Assembly (NCBI GenBank): GCA_045638525.1
Contig: JAZUBQ010000023.1
Coordinates: 1-64,000 of the forward strand
From: SIG452 sp045638525
Lineage (GTDB): Bacteria > Bacillota > Clostridia > UMGS1840
Direction of reading: 5' to 3'
DNA: 64,000 nucleotides
Below are positions 28,012 through 37,072 of this stretch, piece by piece (the first letter of the stretch is position 1; each line of letters begins with the position of its first letter). The notes below the pieces were generated by a model. It saw nothing but the letters and a program-made list of their open reading frames with translations, did no database searches and had not been told where the DNA came from. The position numbers were made by a program, and so were the translations under genes.

Positions 28012-28851
28012 TTACAGCGATTCTGTTAACGGACGATTTCTCATTAATCGGGAAAATACTTTATCCCGCAAGCTATATGGCAGCAGAACCGTACCTCCGA
28101 AACGAATGATTAAATTTACAGCAAATTGCCAGGGAGAAATCAGTTTTTTACTTAAAAGAAGCTGTTCCAACTTCACGGTGTTTTTAAAATAGGTGAGTCC
28201 GTTACGGCGTTTTAGCATTTGTAAATCCGCACGTACAAAACAGCAAACGTCCGGGATGTTATGGAACAAATAGCCGTTGGACAACAGTTTTGCCCAAAGA
28301 TGATAGTCCTCAAAGCCGGGATGATGAGGATAACTTCCCACAGATAGAACATGCTCTTTTCGAAACAGTACGGTAACGTGATTTACCGGGTTTTTAAATT
28401 TTAATTTATGTAAAATTTCAGAGTGATTTTCGGGAACAAGACGATAGCGGATAATTTGTTCCGGAGTATCGGAAAATTCAGCAATTTGTCCACCAACCAC
28501 GCTGATTTCGGGATGATTTTTTAAAAAAACAAGTTGCTTTTTCATACGGTCTTTTGCAGCAACATCGTCAGAATCCATTCGGGCAACCAACTCGCATTTG
28601 CAGTAGGGTAAACCTTCGTTTAAAGCAAGTCCCAACCCGAGGTTTTTTTTCAGGCGTACAATTTGAAATAATTCGGGCAATTCTGTTTGAAATTTCTTGA
28701 TGATACGGTTCAATTCATCAGTCAAAGGGCCATCACAAACAATTACAAAGTCTTTTGGAGGAACTGCTTGTTCCAACATGCTTTTTACAGCTTCATACAA
28801 TGCGGTTGGATTTTCCTTATGGTAAACCGACATCAGCACAGAATAGCTCAC
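28012..28851 (-). CDS. Family 2 (GT-A) glycosyltransferase
   Basis: 279 residues. Visible family marks: SVLMSVYHKENPTALYEAV at the N-terminus, IVCDGPLTDEL, NLGLGLALNEGL, and the metal-binding MDSDDVAAKDRM (about 91-102). GTG start at 28851, whose G is also the last base of the upstream TAG stop (TAGTG), so translation is coupled. It probably adds a sugar to the lipid-linked unit started by the upstream transferase. Confidence 0.92.
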   Translation of the reverse strand: MSYSVLMSVYHKENPTALYEAVKSMLEQAVPPKDFVIVCDGPLTDELNRIIKKFQTELPELFQIVRLKKNLGLGLALNEGLPYCKCELVARMDSDDVAAKDRMKKQLVFLKNHPEISVVGGQIAEFSDTPEQIIRYRLVPENHSEILHKLKFKNPVNHVTVLFRKEHVLSVGSYPHHPGFEDYHLWAKLLSNGYLFHNIPDVCCFVRADLQMLKRRNGLTYFKNTVKLEQLLLSKKLISPWQFAVNLIIRFGGTVLLPYSLRDKVFSRLMRNRPLTESL

Positions 28852-29516
28852 TATTTCACGCCCTCTTTTTTCAAGATTACTCGTATGGTTTTTAACATAA
28901 TTTTAACATCCAACCATAACGTGCGGTGTTTAATATATTTCATATCATACACGATTTTTTCTTCGGGAAGCAGGTCATACCCGCCGTTTACCTGAGCCAG
29001 TCCGGTGAGGCCGGGTTTCACAGCCAGGCGGTTTTTAAAACCGTGGATATATTTTTCAAATTCATCATAGAAACATTGGCGTTCGGGACGAGGGCCCACA
29101 ATGCTCATGTCTCCAATAAAAATGTTCCAAAGCTGAGGCAGTTCGTCAATTCGACATTCCCGAAGTTTTTTGCCCAATCGGGTGCAACGGGGGTCGTTGG
29201 TGTCTGCCCAGACGGGGACGCCTTGTTCGGCATTGTCCACCATTGTGCGGAATTTCAGCATACGGAAGATTTTTCCGTTTTTTCCAACTCGTTCCTGAAC
29301 AAAAATGGCTTTTCCGGGAGATTCAAGACGAATCAATAACGCAATGATTAAGATAAAGGGGAACAAAAGAATTCCCGCAATCAAAGAAACGAGAATATCA
29401 AAACCACGCTTCGCCATTCGGTAGAAGATTCCACCGGCAGGAGAAACGCTTTCAATCTGATAGATTTTAGGGGGTGCGGACACGGGAGAATTTACCGTCT
29501 GTTTTGTAACGTCCAT
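28851..29516 (-). CDS. Initiating sugar-phosphate transferase (polyprenyl-phosphate hexose-1-phosphate transferase)
   Basis: 221 residues, the short PglC/WcaJ-C-terminal type. N-terminal reentrant or TM helix (ILVSLIAGILLFPFILIIAL, about 35-55), then the catalytic core: RVGKNGKIFRMLKFRTM, LRECRIDELPQLWNIF and MSIVGPRPER, ending with KPGLTGLAQVNG. It links the first sugar-1-phosphate to undecaprenyl phosphate and so starts glycan synthesis. First biosynthetic gene of the cluster in transcription order. Confidence 0.94.
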   Translation of the reverse strand: MDVTKQTVNSPVSAPPKIYQIESVSPAGGIFYRMAKRGFDILVSLIAGILLFPFILIIALLIRLESPGKAIFVQERVGKNGKIFRMLKFRTMVDNAEQGVPVWADTNDPRCTRLGKKLRECRIDELPQLWNIFIGDMSIVGPRPERQCFYDEFEKYIHGFKNRLAVKPGLTGLAQVNGGYDLLPEEKIVYDMKYIKHRTLWLDVKIMLKTIRVILKKEGVK

Positions 29517-29582
29517 TTTCTAAAAATCCTTTTTGTGGTTCACGGTAGTTGAAATGAAGTGGTGGCAGAAAGTCGTCAAAGT

Positions 29583-29619
29583 CTGTATCTTCCAAGCCGA
29601 AAAGGCTTGGAAGATACAG
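29583..29619. repeat. Perfect 16-bp inverted repeat (hairpin)
   Basis: CTGTATCTTCCAAGCC (29583-29598), 5-base loop, GGCTTGGAAGATACAG (29604-29619). It lies between the SLH gene and the sugar transferase gene. There is no T run on either side, so it may act as an RNA processing or stabilising hairpin or a weak terminator. Confidence 0.8.
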
Positions 29620-29649
29620 AAAATTACTTGTTACAAGAGTCGAATCAGC

Positions 29650-31368
29650 TTAGTTTTCGTCAGTCCAGCTTTCGTAAACAGAGTTATCTTTTCTATCGTA
29701 GTCGTGACCGTTGGTAGCTTCGATAACTGCTAAGTGGAACCAAGCATCTTTCGGGTTATCCGGCCAGATGATTGCGTTGGAATGATAACCGTCAACTTCC
29801 AGGAAACGTTTTAACATACGGTTTGCAATGGTCATAGCTTCTGCACGGGTGATATACTGTTCCGGACGGAAAGAGCCATCTTCATAACCGGTAATCCAGC
29901 CTTTTGCCAGTGCATTTGCAATGTAAGCTTCTGCCCAGTGACCGGATAAATCGCTAAAGTTGTGAGATGCGCCTTCGATCATAGCATCCAGACGGGAAGC
30001 AATTGCTGCAAATTCTGCTCTGGTGATGGGAGCATCGGGACGGAAGGAACCGTCTGCATATCCGTTTAAGATGTTTCCGTTTGCTAAAGTGGAAATCGCT
30101 TCGTTAGACCAACGACCGGCAACCACGTCGGAGAAATTGTTGGAGTTGGAAGCTATTTTTTCTTTTGTTGCTGCGTTTAACAGACGGAAGAAGATGGTAG
30201 CAACTTCTTCACGGGTGATGTTTGCAGTGGGTCTTACAGTTCCGTCAGGATAACCGATGATATATGCGAAATGATCGGTGCCGTTCAAAGTTGAAGGAAT
30301 CACGGAAGATTTAAAACCGGCAAATAAAGACATATCTTCGGAAAGCTGGAATTCCTCGGTTATCGGATTAGTGCAAGCTTCATCGGTAAACCAACCGGTG
30401 AAAGCATAACCGTCACGATAAGGAACGGGGAGCTCTTCGGGAGATACGGTAGAACCGGGAGCTTTTGTTATAGGAGCGTAGCCTGCATCTTCGCCATCAA
30501 TAATAAAGCTGATTTCACAAGAAGATCCGGAGGGAGCAGAGGTAGAACCGGGAGTTGCAGTCGGTTTTGGAGTGGAGGTGGGGTACGGACGGTTATTTTT
30601 TTCAGTAACAGTCGCGTTTGCATTTGCATATTCGGGATTGGTCTGATAGGTAATGGTCAGGAAATTAAGTTCTTCGCCTTTTTGTGCTACGGTGGTACCG
30701 GTCAATTTACCCTGTACGGTATGAGTGCCGTATACCGAGGTACCCACATTGCCTAAAAACAGACTGAAATCTGCCAGATAAGTGTTTACGTTAGCAAATA
30801 AGTCACTTGCTACCACATAACCGGGACGACCTGCAGCTTCAGTTCCCACAAGGGAGAAGGTGATGGTTAAGGTGTTAGCATTGATGCCGGGGGTAACGGT
30901 ACGGGTATCGTTACCGAAAATCTGTTTTGCGTTGTCATCCATACCAACCATCTGCCCACTAACTAAAAATTCAGCAGGAATGGTCACGGTGTTGGGATAT
31001 ACGATTTCTGCGGTAAAGTTACCGGTTACACGCATATTCTGCAGTTCGGAATTCAACTCATCAATTCTGTCGTTGGAACCCGCATAGTTCAAAATGGACA
31101 TCCAGTTGGTGTAATACTCGCTGAACTTGTTGCGGACATTCTGCATATCCAGAACGCAACGGAAATCGAAGGCAGGAAATGCATCGGAAGAGTTTTTGGA
31201 AACCGAAACATCGCTTCCGGTTTCTGCAGACATCGGTGTGCCTGCGATGACTGCCTGAATGGTAGCAGCAACATCAACGTTGTCAGTGTAATTTGCTGCA
31301 AATGCTGAGGTGCCAAATGAAATCACCAACAGCAGGGATAACAGCAAACTAAAAAATCTTTTTGCCAT
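29650..31368 (-). CDS. Secreted SLH-domain protein with one InlB-type B-repeat
   Basis: 572 residues. Signal peptide 1-24 (ends SAFA). N-terminal unknown beta domain (about 30-270); a Thr/Pro/Ser linker (STPKPTATPGSTSAP); one Listeria-Bacteroides type B-repeat (about 285-350, YRDGYAFTGWFTDEACTN); three SLH repeats (about 360-540: FAYIIGYPDGTVRPTANITREE, GYADGSFRPDAPITRAEF, GYEDGSFRPEQYITRAEA). The SLH trio should bind secondary cell-wall polymer non-covalently. ATG at 31368 with AAAAAAGGAG upstream. It precedes the polysaccharide genes in the same orientation, so the SLH ligand may be the product of the same locus; that is an inference. Confidence 0.9.
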   Translation of the reverse strand: MAKRFFSLLLSLLLVISFGTSAFAANYTDNVDVAATIQAVIAGTPMSAETGSDVSVSKNSSDAFPAFDFRCVLDMQNVRNKFSEYYTNWMSILNYAGSNDRIDELNSELQNMRVTGNFTAEIVYPNTVTIPAEFLVSGQMVGMDDNAKQIFGNDTRTVTPGINANTLTITFSLVGTEAAGRPGYVVASDLFANVNTYLADFSLFLGNVGTSVYGTHTVQGKLTGTTVAQKGEELNFLTITYQTNPEYANANATVTEKNNRPYPTSTPKPTATPGSTSAPSGSSCEISFIIDGEDAGYAPITKAPGSTVSPEELPVPYRDGYAFTGWFTDEACTNPITEEFQLSEDMSLFAGFKSSVIPSTLNGTDHFAYIIGYPDGTVRPTANITREEVATIFFRLLNAATKEKIASNSNNFSDVVAGRWSNEAISTLANGNILNGYADGSFRPDAPITRAEFAAIASRLDAMIEGASHNFSDLSGHWAEAYIANALAKGWITGYEDGSFRPEQYITRAEAMTIANRMLKRFLEVDGYHSNAIIWPDNPKDAWFHLAVIEATNGHDYDRKDNSVYESWTDEN

Positions 31369-31433
31369 AATTCATTCTCCTTTTTTAATGTAATATGAGT
31401 AGAAAAATATTTTACTGATTTTGTTTACGCAAT

Positions 31434-32387
31434 TTAACTTGGATAATAACGGTCAATCAATTCCGCTTTTTTGATTTCTTTTTCATTGTCGTATACGGCT
31501 TGGATTTGCGGAATAATATCGGTGCTTTGACCGGATTGTGTCAGAGCAGTTTGCAATTCTGCCATCAAAACTGCCATTTCGGCATCACATTCCGCTTCCA
31601 GCACACTTCCCAATCGCATACATTTTTCTGCCATTGACAGTCGTGCGGAAAATGTTTGCTCTGATTTTGGTTTGGAGCGCCATTCTGCTTTGCATTTACG
31701 AAGTACACCGTTCAGATTGGTTACATATTTGGATTTCAGAATGTAAAAATCTTCAATGATGGCATCCACACTTCGATTGGAAGTCGGTGTGGGAGTGGGA
31801 GAAATCGCAGGGTCGGTGCTGACATCGGAAGATGGATTGACAGCAGTAACCGTCGCAGGTTGAAACGTTGAAATCACGGGCGCATAAGAGATTGAGGTGA
31901 AGGAGGAAGACACCGGCGGAGCCGAAGATGGTTGCAGTACCGTTTGTAACGGAGTGGCTGCGAACGATGCAGCTACAATGGCTTCCTCGGAAACCTCCGT
32001 GCTGTCGGCAGCAACGTCTGCTTCCAGGATACCTGCTCTTACTTTTGCTTGTCGGAAAATTTCAGCCGTTTGCTCCGGATTTAATTCGCCTTCGCTCAAC
32101 TTTCTGCGATCTCTGGCATTTAAGATTTCCATATTTGCTTCCGGAAGTTGTTCTGCCAGAGTATCGTGAATATCATAATTGATTTCTTTGTTAAGATCTT
32201 CCAGTTCTTCTTTTGTGTATTGCTCCAAATAGGAAAATGCGCCCTCGTATTCACTGCGGTAGGCGGTAATGGTGCGATAATGAGAAACCGTTGCAGTTAC
32301 CACAGATGTGACAATCAACAGAGCCGGTAAGAGAAATACGCTTACCCAAAGCCATTTTCGCCTGGATTTTTTCTTGTTATTTTTCAC
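31434..32387 (-). CDS. Single-pass membrane protein with coiled region, function unknown
   Basis: 317 residues. Very basic N-terminus (KNNKKKSRRKW), one transmembrane helix (about 14-36), then an outside region rich in Glu/Lys helices, a Ser/Thr/Pro/Val linker (about 145-200) and a helical C-terminus (about 200-310). No family recognised. Start: GTG at 32387, 8 nt after AAAGGGG; a TTG ten codons upstream (32417) lacks a good binding site. First gene after the minus-strand promoter at 32490-32518, so it may open the polysaccharide transcription unit. Confidence 0.75.
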   Translation of the reverse strand: MKNNKKKSRRKWLWVSVFLLPALLIVTSVVTATVSHYRTITAYRSEYEGAFSYLEQYTKEELEDLNKEINYDIHDTLAEQLPEANMEILNARDRRKLSEGELNPEQTAEIFRQAKVRAGILEADVAADSTEVSEEAIVAASFAATPLQTVLQPSSAPPVSSSFTSISYAPVISTFQPATVTAVNPSSDVSTDPAISPTPTPTSNRSVDAIIEDFYILKSKYVTNLNGVLRKCKAEWRSKPKSEQTFSARLSMAEKCMRLGSVLEAECDAEMAVLMAELQTALTQSGQSTDIIPQIQAVYDNEKEIKKAELIDRYYPS

Positions 32388-32489
32388 AGGAAAAACCCCT
32401 TTATTTCGGTTTTGCAACTTGCTTTTTTTATACCCGTTTTCCCCTTATTTTTATGGGCTTTGGTAGACAAAGGGCAAGTATACATTATT

Positions 32490-32518
32490 ATTATAACACC
32501 CATTTTTTGTAAAGTCAA
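32490..32518 (-). promoter_or_regulatory. Sigma-A type promoter at the head of the polysaccharide locus
   Basis: Minus strand: TTGACT (32518-32513), 17-bp spacer, TATAAT (32495-32490). About 100 nt before the GTG at 32387. Confidence 0.82.
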
Positions 32519-32649
32519 TAATTTTGGGAAATTTGTGCAGAAATTTTGTTTTCAATTTTTCCCTGAATTACAGGATTCAATCCACCAAATAATTTTGAAA
32601 AATTGTTTTTTTGTTGGGATTTTAAACTTTAAAAAATTTCAGTAAAATA
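32519..32649. other. AT-rich centre of the divergent intergenic region (32388-32800)
   Basis: Between the two divergent promoters. No ORF, hairpin or riboswitch recognised. Confidence 0.5.
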
Positions 32650-32678
32650 TTGACAATCATAGTATAGAGTAGTATAAT
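32650..32678 (+). promoter_or_regulatory. Consensus sigma-A promoter of the SLH-protease gene
   Basis: TTGACA (32650-32655), exactly 17 bases, TATAAT (32673-32678). A perfect consensus, with a leader of about 115 nt. Confidence 0.88.
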
Positions 32679-32800
32679 AAAAGTGATTATTTATACAGCT
32701 ATTGCATAAATAATCAAAAAATTAACCAAATAAGCGCCGAAAACTCTGCATAAAAAATTATATATAAATTCATTACATCAAAAAAGAAAGGAAGTTTTTT

Positions 32801-35800
32801 ATGAAACGACTAACAAGTTTATTCTTAGTTCTTGCAATGCTGTTAAGCTTTGCACCTATGAATACTTTTGCAGCTGATGCAGGTAAAACAGCTTTCTCCG
32901 ATATGAAAGCAACCGATTACTATGCCCAAGCTGCAACAGCGTTGGGACAGCTGGACATTTTAGCAGGTTATCCCGATGGAACATATGGGGCAGACAAAGC
33001 AATCACAAGAGCTGAAATGGCTGCAGTTGTATGCAGAATGATTGACAAAGAAGCTGATGCGAAAGAAGCACAAGGTAAAACCGAATTTGACGATGTTGTC
33101 AGCAATCATTGGGCAAGCGGTTACATCAACATTGCATCAAAAGAAGGCATCATTAATGGGGATGGAAACGGTAAATTCCGTCCTGAAGATAACGTAAAAT
33201 ATGAAGAAGCAATCAAAATGGTTGTTTGTGCTTTAGGATACAGCGACGAGGTAAAAGCTGATGCTGCCGATTGGGCAAAAGGTTACCTTGACACAGCAGA
33301 TGACAAAGGTATCTTAGATGCATTAAAAGGAACCAAAGGTGAAGCAGCAACCCGTGGTGATGTTGCTGTAATGTCTTACAACGGCTTAGCAACTGAATCT
33401 GAAAACTCAAAGATTCCTGCAACTCCTGTTGCATCAAAAACCGCTGGTGAATATAAAGGCACACAGAAAGTAAAACTTACAACAACTACAAAGGATGCTG
33501 ACATTTACTACACCACAGATGGTACAACACCTACTGCAAAAAGCACTAAATACACAAAAGAAATTTCTGTATCAAAAACAAGCACACTAAAAGCGATTGC
33601 TATAAAAAATGGTGTGGTATCTAAAAATGTTATGACTGTTGATTACACCATCAAACAAGTTTCGTCTGGTGGTGGTGGAGGCGGTGGTGGTTCTTCCAGA
33701 CCTTCTACTCCTACATATACCGTATCTTTTGATTTGAACTATGAAGGTTCAACCGGAGCTCCGACAAGTCAAAATATAAGAAGCGGAAATAAAGCAACAG
33801 AACCTACAGCACCCGAAAGAGAAGGATATGATTTTGGTGGTTGGACACTAGATAAGGAAACAAATGATGTTTTTGATTTTACAACATCTATAACTCAAAA
33901 CACCACACTTTATGCAATATGGAATTCTGGATATGTTGTGACCTTTGACTTAAACTACGAAGGAGCAATCGACACCCCAGAACGCCAATGTATCAATGTT
34001 GGTGGTAAAGCTACCTTACCTACCGAACCATCAAGAGAAGGCTATACATTTACAGGATGGGCAACATCGTCAACAGGGGAAACAATGTGGAATTTTGCAC
34101 ATTTTGTTACAGAATCAATGACACTGTATGCAATATGGGCTACTGTTGTAGATGTTTCGTTAGATACTCCTGATCCTAGTGTAGAAATCTATTCATTTAA
34201 TACAGATATTTATGATATTTTAGTAGGAACGTCAGATGAAGTTACTTTTACATCAGAAATATTTACAAATATCGAATTATCTGATACGGATGTTTCTGTT
34301 GTAGATGAAACAGGTACAATACTTGGTTATATGAATGATGAAGGAACCAACGGAGACGAAACTGCTGATGATGGTATTTGGACATTGGAAGTAAATTTGA
34401 GTTCAGAGGAAGTTAAAGAGGTAAAATATTCTGCAAAAGTAGAAGATGTTTGTAGCGAAAAAACAACAGTGTACTTTTATGATACTATATCCGATGAACA
34501 GTTTGACGAATTTGATGAGATTACCTATAATGCCAACGCAATAGATAATATAGATGATGCATATGCATTTCTGCTTGAAAAAGAATCGATTGAAGAAATT
34601 GAGATTGATAGGGAAAAAGGCGTAATAATTTGCGTGTTCGACTCTGGAATGAAATATATATGGGAAAAAGAAGTGTTAATAGGCATGAAAGGCGGTTATA
34701 TAGATAAATCCGTTTCGCTTTTTTCATATGATTATGATTCAATTTTAGACAATGTCGAATCTGGGGCTTATTCTACAACGTTAAAGAGAAAGATATGTAT
34801 ACCAAGACCATTTAGAAATTCTCAATTTACATACGATGATTTTAAGGATATAGGCAATGTTTTAGGAAAAGGTTTAAGCTCAAGTGTTACTGTGTATGAC
34901 GAAGAAAATGCTAATTTAGATGTTTTCAAGTCATTTGATGATTTTGGAATAATATTAATTGACTCTCATGGTACAATTGATGAATCAGGTGAACCCTACA
35001 TATTGACAGGAGAATCGGTAACATCTGCACATAGAAGAAGTGAAGATTGGAGTCGCGGAAGAATAATAAGTGCTGGTGGAAGAGTATCCGTTGGCGCTGA
35101 ATTTTTTGAACGCTATTATACATCACGTTCATTGGAAGATACAATGTTCTTTTTAGGTACATGTTATAATTTGCATACAGATTCTTTGGCAAATACGTTG
35201 ATAAATAAAGGCGCAAGAGTTGTTTACGGTTATGTCTATCCAGTTGGCGTTGGATACTGTAACGACACTTTATGCGAGACAATGGTTAATCAACTTATGA
35301 TCAATCAAACGAATGCGAAAGAAGCATATGATAATACCATATCAACATGTGGAACTACTGATGCTGAATATGAATTCCGAGGCGATGACGCCTTTATGTT
35401 AGTTGGACACTTAGGATCTATCTCAGGTAAAGTTATGAGTGCTGATAACTCTACTAATATAAATAATGCTTTAGTTAGAATTTATCAACATAACAACCTT
35501 ATCAAATCTGTACGAACAGATGCACAAGGAAATTACACAGCAGAGTTACCTGCCGGAGATTATATTGTGAAAATAACGGCAGGCAACTACAAGAGTGCGA
35601 AAATGGCTGTAACAGTAGCAGAAGATACCGTTACTTATAATGAAACATTCTTATTAGTTCAAATCGGTGATGAAATCGGTTATGCTAATGGAACTATTAC
35701 AAATGCCCTAAATGCACAAGCTGTTTCTGATGTAACAGTCAAAGTTCGTAGTAGTTGGAATAATCAGACTGGATCTGTTATATATACAACAACTACAAAT

Positions 35801-36502
35801 GATGTTGGCTATTATGAAATAGAGTACACTCCTGGATTATATACAATAGAATTCTCTAAAGATGGATTTATCACAGGCTATAAGAATATCGTTGTAGGTG
35901 TGTTAGGTTTATTCGCGCAAAATGCTATCATTTCTCCTGTAATGTCGGATGTTACAGGAGAATACAGATTCGTTCTCTCGTGGCGTGAAAGACCGGACGA
36001 TTTAGATTCTCATTTAACCGGACCATTAGAAAATTCTGAAGAACGGTTCCATTTATATTTTCCATACAATGATAGGCGTGGCGAATATAATCCTTACAGA
36101 GAATATGCCACTTTAGATTGGGATAATACTCGAATTAATGAAAATCTCGGTCCCGAAACAGTAACACTTTATAAGCAGATAGACGGTGTATATAGATATT
36201 CGGTACACGATTATACGAATGGTGGATATGCATCAAGCACTGCTATGGCAAATTCAAATGCTAAAGTTGATGTTTATAAAGGTTCTATGCTTATAGGAAC
36301 ATACCATGTTCCTAATATAGCAGGAACAATTTGGACGGTATTTGAATTATCAGGAGATGTGTTTACCCCTGTGAATAGAGTTGGTAATGGATATGCCGAT
36401 AGTATAACTTTATTTAGTTTATACGAAGAAGATTCATCAACTGAAAATCAACTGTTGTATGATGAAAATATTATCGTATCAGATCTTATAGAAAAAGAAT
36501 AA
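32801..36502 (+). CDS. SLH surface protein with predicted clan-CD cysteine protease domain (1233 aa)
   Basis: Signal peptide 1-25. SLH repeats (about 28-200); a chitobiase-C-type beta domain (about 215-285, IYYTTDGTTPTAKST); a glycine linker; two InlB-type B-repeats (about 302-450); an acidic region. Residues about 640-870 look like a caspase/gingipain/CHAT-type peptidase: His723 in ILIDSHGT and Cys788 in FFLGTCYN after hydrophobic strands, then LANTLINKGARVVYGYVYPV, the stretch that follows the Cys in clan CD. Two carboxypeptidase-regulatory-like beta domains (about 872-1050) and a C-terminal domain beginning YRFVLSWRERPDDLDSHLTGP (DUF2135/YfaP-like) follow. From about 33.7 kb the DNA is more AT-rich than the upstream part, so the SLH head may have been joined to a foreign body. 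The protease call is by motif only. Confidence 0.87.
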   Translation: MKRLTSLFLVLAMLLSFAPMNTFAADAGKTAFSDMKATDYYAQAATALGQLDILAGYPDGTYGADKAITRAEMAAVVCRMIDKEADAKEAQGKTEFDDVVSNHWASGYINIASKEGIINGDGNGKFRPEDNVKYEEAIKMVVCALGYSDEVKADAADWAKGYLDTADDKGILDALKGTKGEAATRGDVAVMSYNGLATESENSKIPATPVASKTAGEYKGTQKVKLTTTTKDADIYYTTDGTTPTAKSTKYTKEISVSKTSTLKAIAIKNGVVSKNVMTVDYTIKQVSSGGGGGGGGSSRPSTPTYTVSFDLNYEGSTGAPTSQNIRSGNKATEPTAPEREGYDFGGWTLDKETNDVFDFTTSITQNTTLYAIWNSGYVVTFDLNYEGAIDTPERQCINVGGKATLPTEPSREGYTFTGWATSSTGETMWNFAHFVTESMTLYAIWATVVDVSLDTPDPSVEIYSFNTDIYDILVGTSDEVTFTSEIFTNIELSDTDVSVVDETGTILGYMNDEGTNGDETADDGIWTLEVNLSSEEVKEVKYSAKVEDVCSEKTTVYFYDTISDEQFDEFDEITYNANAIDNIDDAYAFLLEKESIEEIEIDREKGVIICVFDSGMKYIWEKEVLIGMKGGYIDKSVSLFSYDYDSILDNVESGAYSTTLKRKICIPRPFRNSQFTYDDFKDIGNVLGKGLSSSVTVYDEENANLDVFKSFDDFGIILIDSHGTIDESGEPYILTGESVTSAHRRSEDWSRGRIISAGGRVSVGAEFFERYYTSRSLEDTMFFLGTCYNLHTDSLANTLINKGARVVYGYVYPVGVGYCNDTLCETMVNQLMINQTNAKEAYDNTISTCGTTDAEYEFRGDDAFMLVGHLGSISGKVMSADNSTNINNALVRIYQHNNLIKSVRTDAQGNYTAELPAGDYIVKITAGNYKSAKMAVTVAEDTVTYNETFLLVQIGDEIGYANGTITNALNAQAVSDVTVKVRSSWNNQTGSVIYTTTTNDVGYYEIEYTPGLYTIEFSKDGFITGYKNIVVGVLGLFAQNAIISPVMSDVTGEYRFVLSWRERPDDLDSHLTGPLENSEERFHLYFPYNDRRGEYNPYREYATLDWDNTRINENLGPETVTLYKQIDGVYRYSVHDYTNGGYASSTAMANSNAKVDVYKGSMLIGTYHVPNIAGTIWTVFELSGDVFTPVNRVGNGYADSITLFSLYEEDSSTENQLLYDENIIVSDLIEKE

Positions 36503-36512
36503 TCCATTCGAA

Positions 36513-36546
36513 AGGAAGCAACTCATTTTGGGTTGCTTCCTCTTTT
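36513..36546 (+). terminator. Rho-independent terminator
   Basis: AGGAAGCAAC (36513-36522) pairs with GTTGCTTCCT (36532-36541), followed by CTTTT. Ends the SLH-protease gene. Confidence 0.88.
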
Positions 36547-36632
36547 ATCAATAAAGACTTGTAAACAGCGACTTTTATTGAATAAAATGCGATACAGGTC
36601 TTTTTAAACACGTTTTACGGTGTCTACATAGC

Positions 36633-36667
36633 AAAAAAGGCAACTCAGTTAACTGAATTGCCCTTTT
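36633..36667 (-). terminator. Terminator-like palindrome
   Basis: GGCAACTCAGTT (36639-36650) abuts its near-complement AACTGAATTGCC (36651-36662; one mismatch). Six T follow on the minus strand. Confidence 0.6.
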
Positions 36668-36940
36668 GATTGTATTTTACCTTATCATTCGTCCTACTTT
36701 TTAATTGAAAGAAGACCTTACACTATACTCCAAGGTAATAACGGTGATGTAATTAATTTACTTGATTGGAAGTTGATACAAATGACAGAGTCAATATATT
36801 ATTTAAACGAAATAATATATAATCCTTTTTTTGAGCTAAAATTGCTTTTAAAACGCTTTTGATGTTTCTGCTGATTAACTTTTATTAAAATTATATAATA
36901 TCTCTTAAAACTCGTTTTAAACTGTTTTTAGGCATAGTAA

Positions 36941-36970
36941 AGGGCAATGGAGTAAATTTTCCATTGCCCT
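36941..36970 (-). terminator. Hairpin downstream of lysS
   Basis: AGGGCAATGG (36941-36950) and CCATTGCCCT (36961-36970) form a perfect 10-bp stem. On the minus strand it is followed by TTTACT, a weak T run. Probably the lysS terminator. Confidence 0.6.
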
Positions 36971-37011
36971 ATTAACAATAGCACCTTTTCAACACAAAAT
37001 CTTGCATAAAG

Positions 37012-37039
37012 TGGAGTAAAATTGGAGTAATTTGGAGTA
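37012..37039. repeat. Three short direct repeats (TGGAGTA)
   Basis: TGGAGTA recurs three times at about 10-11-base spacing just downstream of the lysS stop. The pattern resembles the arm-type binding sites of tyrosine integrases found at ends of integrated elements. Confidence 0.55.
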
Positions 37040-37072
37040 CCAAAGTCTCCGAAAGTGCCCATTTTATGCCAT

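Larger units (their letters stand above)
36547..37072. other. Gene-free AT-rich region between SLH-protease gene and lysS
   Basis: No credible gene. It holds two hairpins (36633-36667 and 36941-36970) and a cluster of three direct repeats, TGGAGTA, at 37012-37039. Apparent decay product of an older insertion, or spacer; I cannot decide. Confidence 0.5.

Noticed and set aside
36701..36850. Dockerin-like peptide (NGDVINLLDWKLIQ) in plus-strand frame downstream of the SLH-protease gene
   Set aside because: Only one half-motif, no start or binding site, and an immediate stop after 48 residues; at best a decayed fragment.
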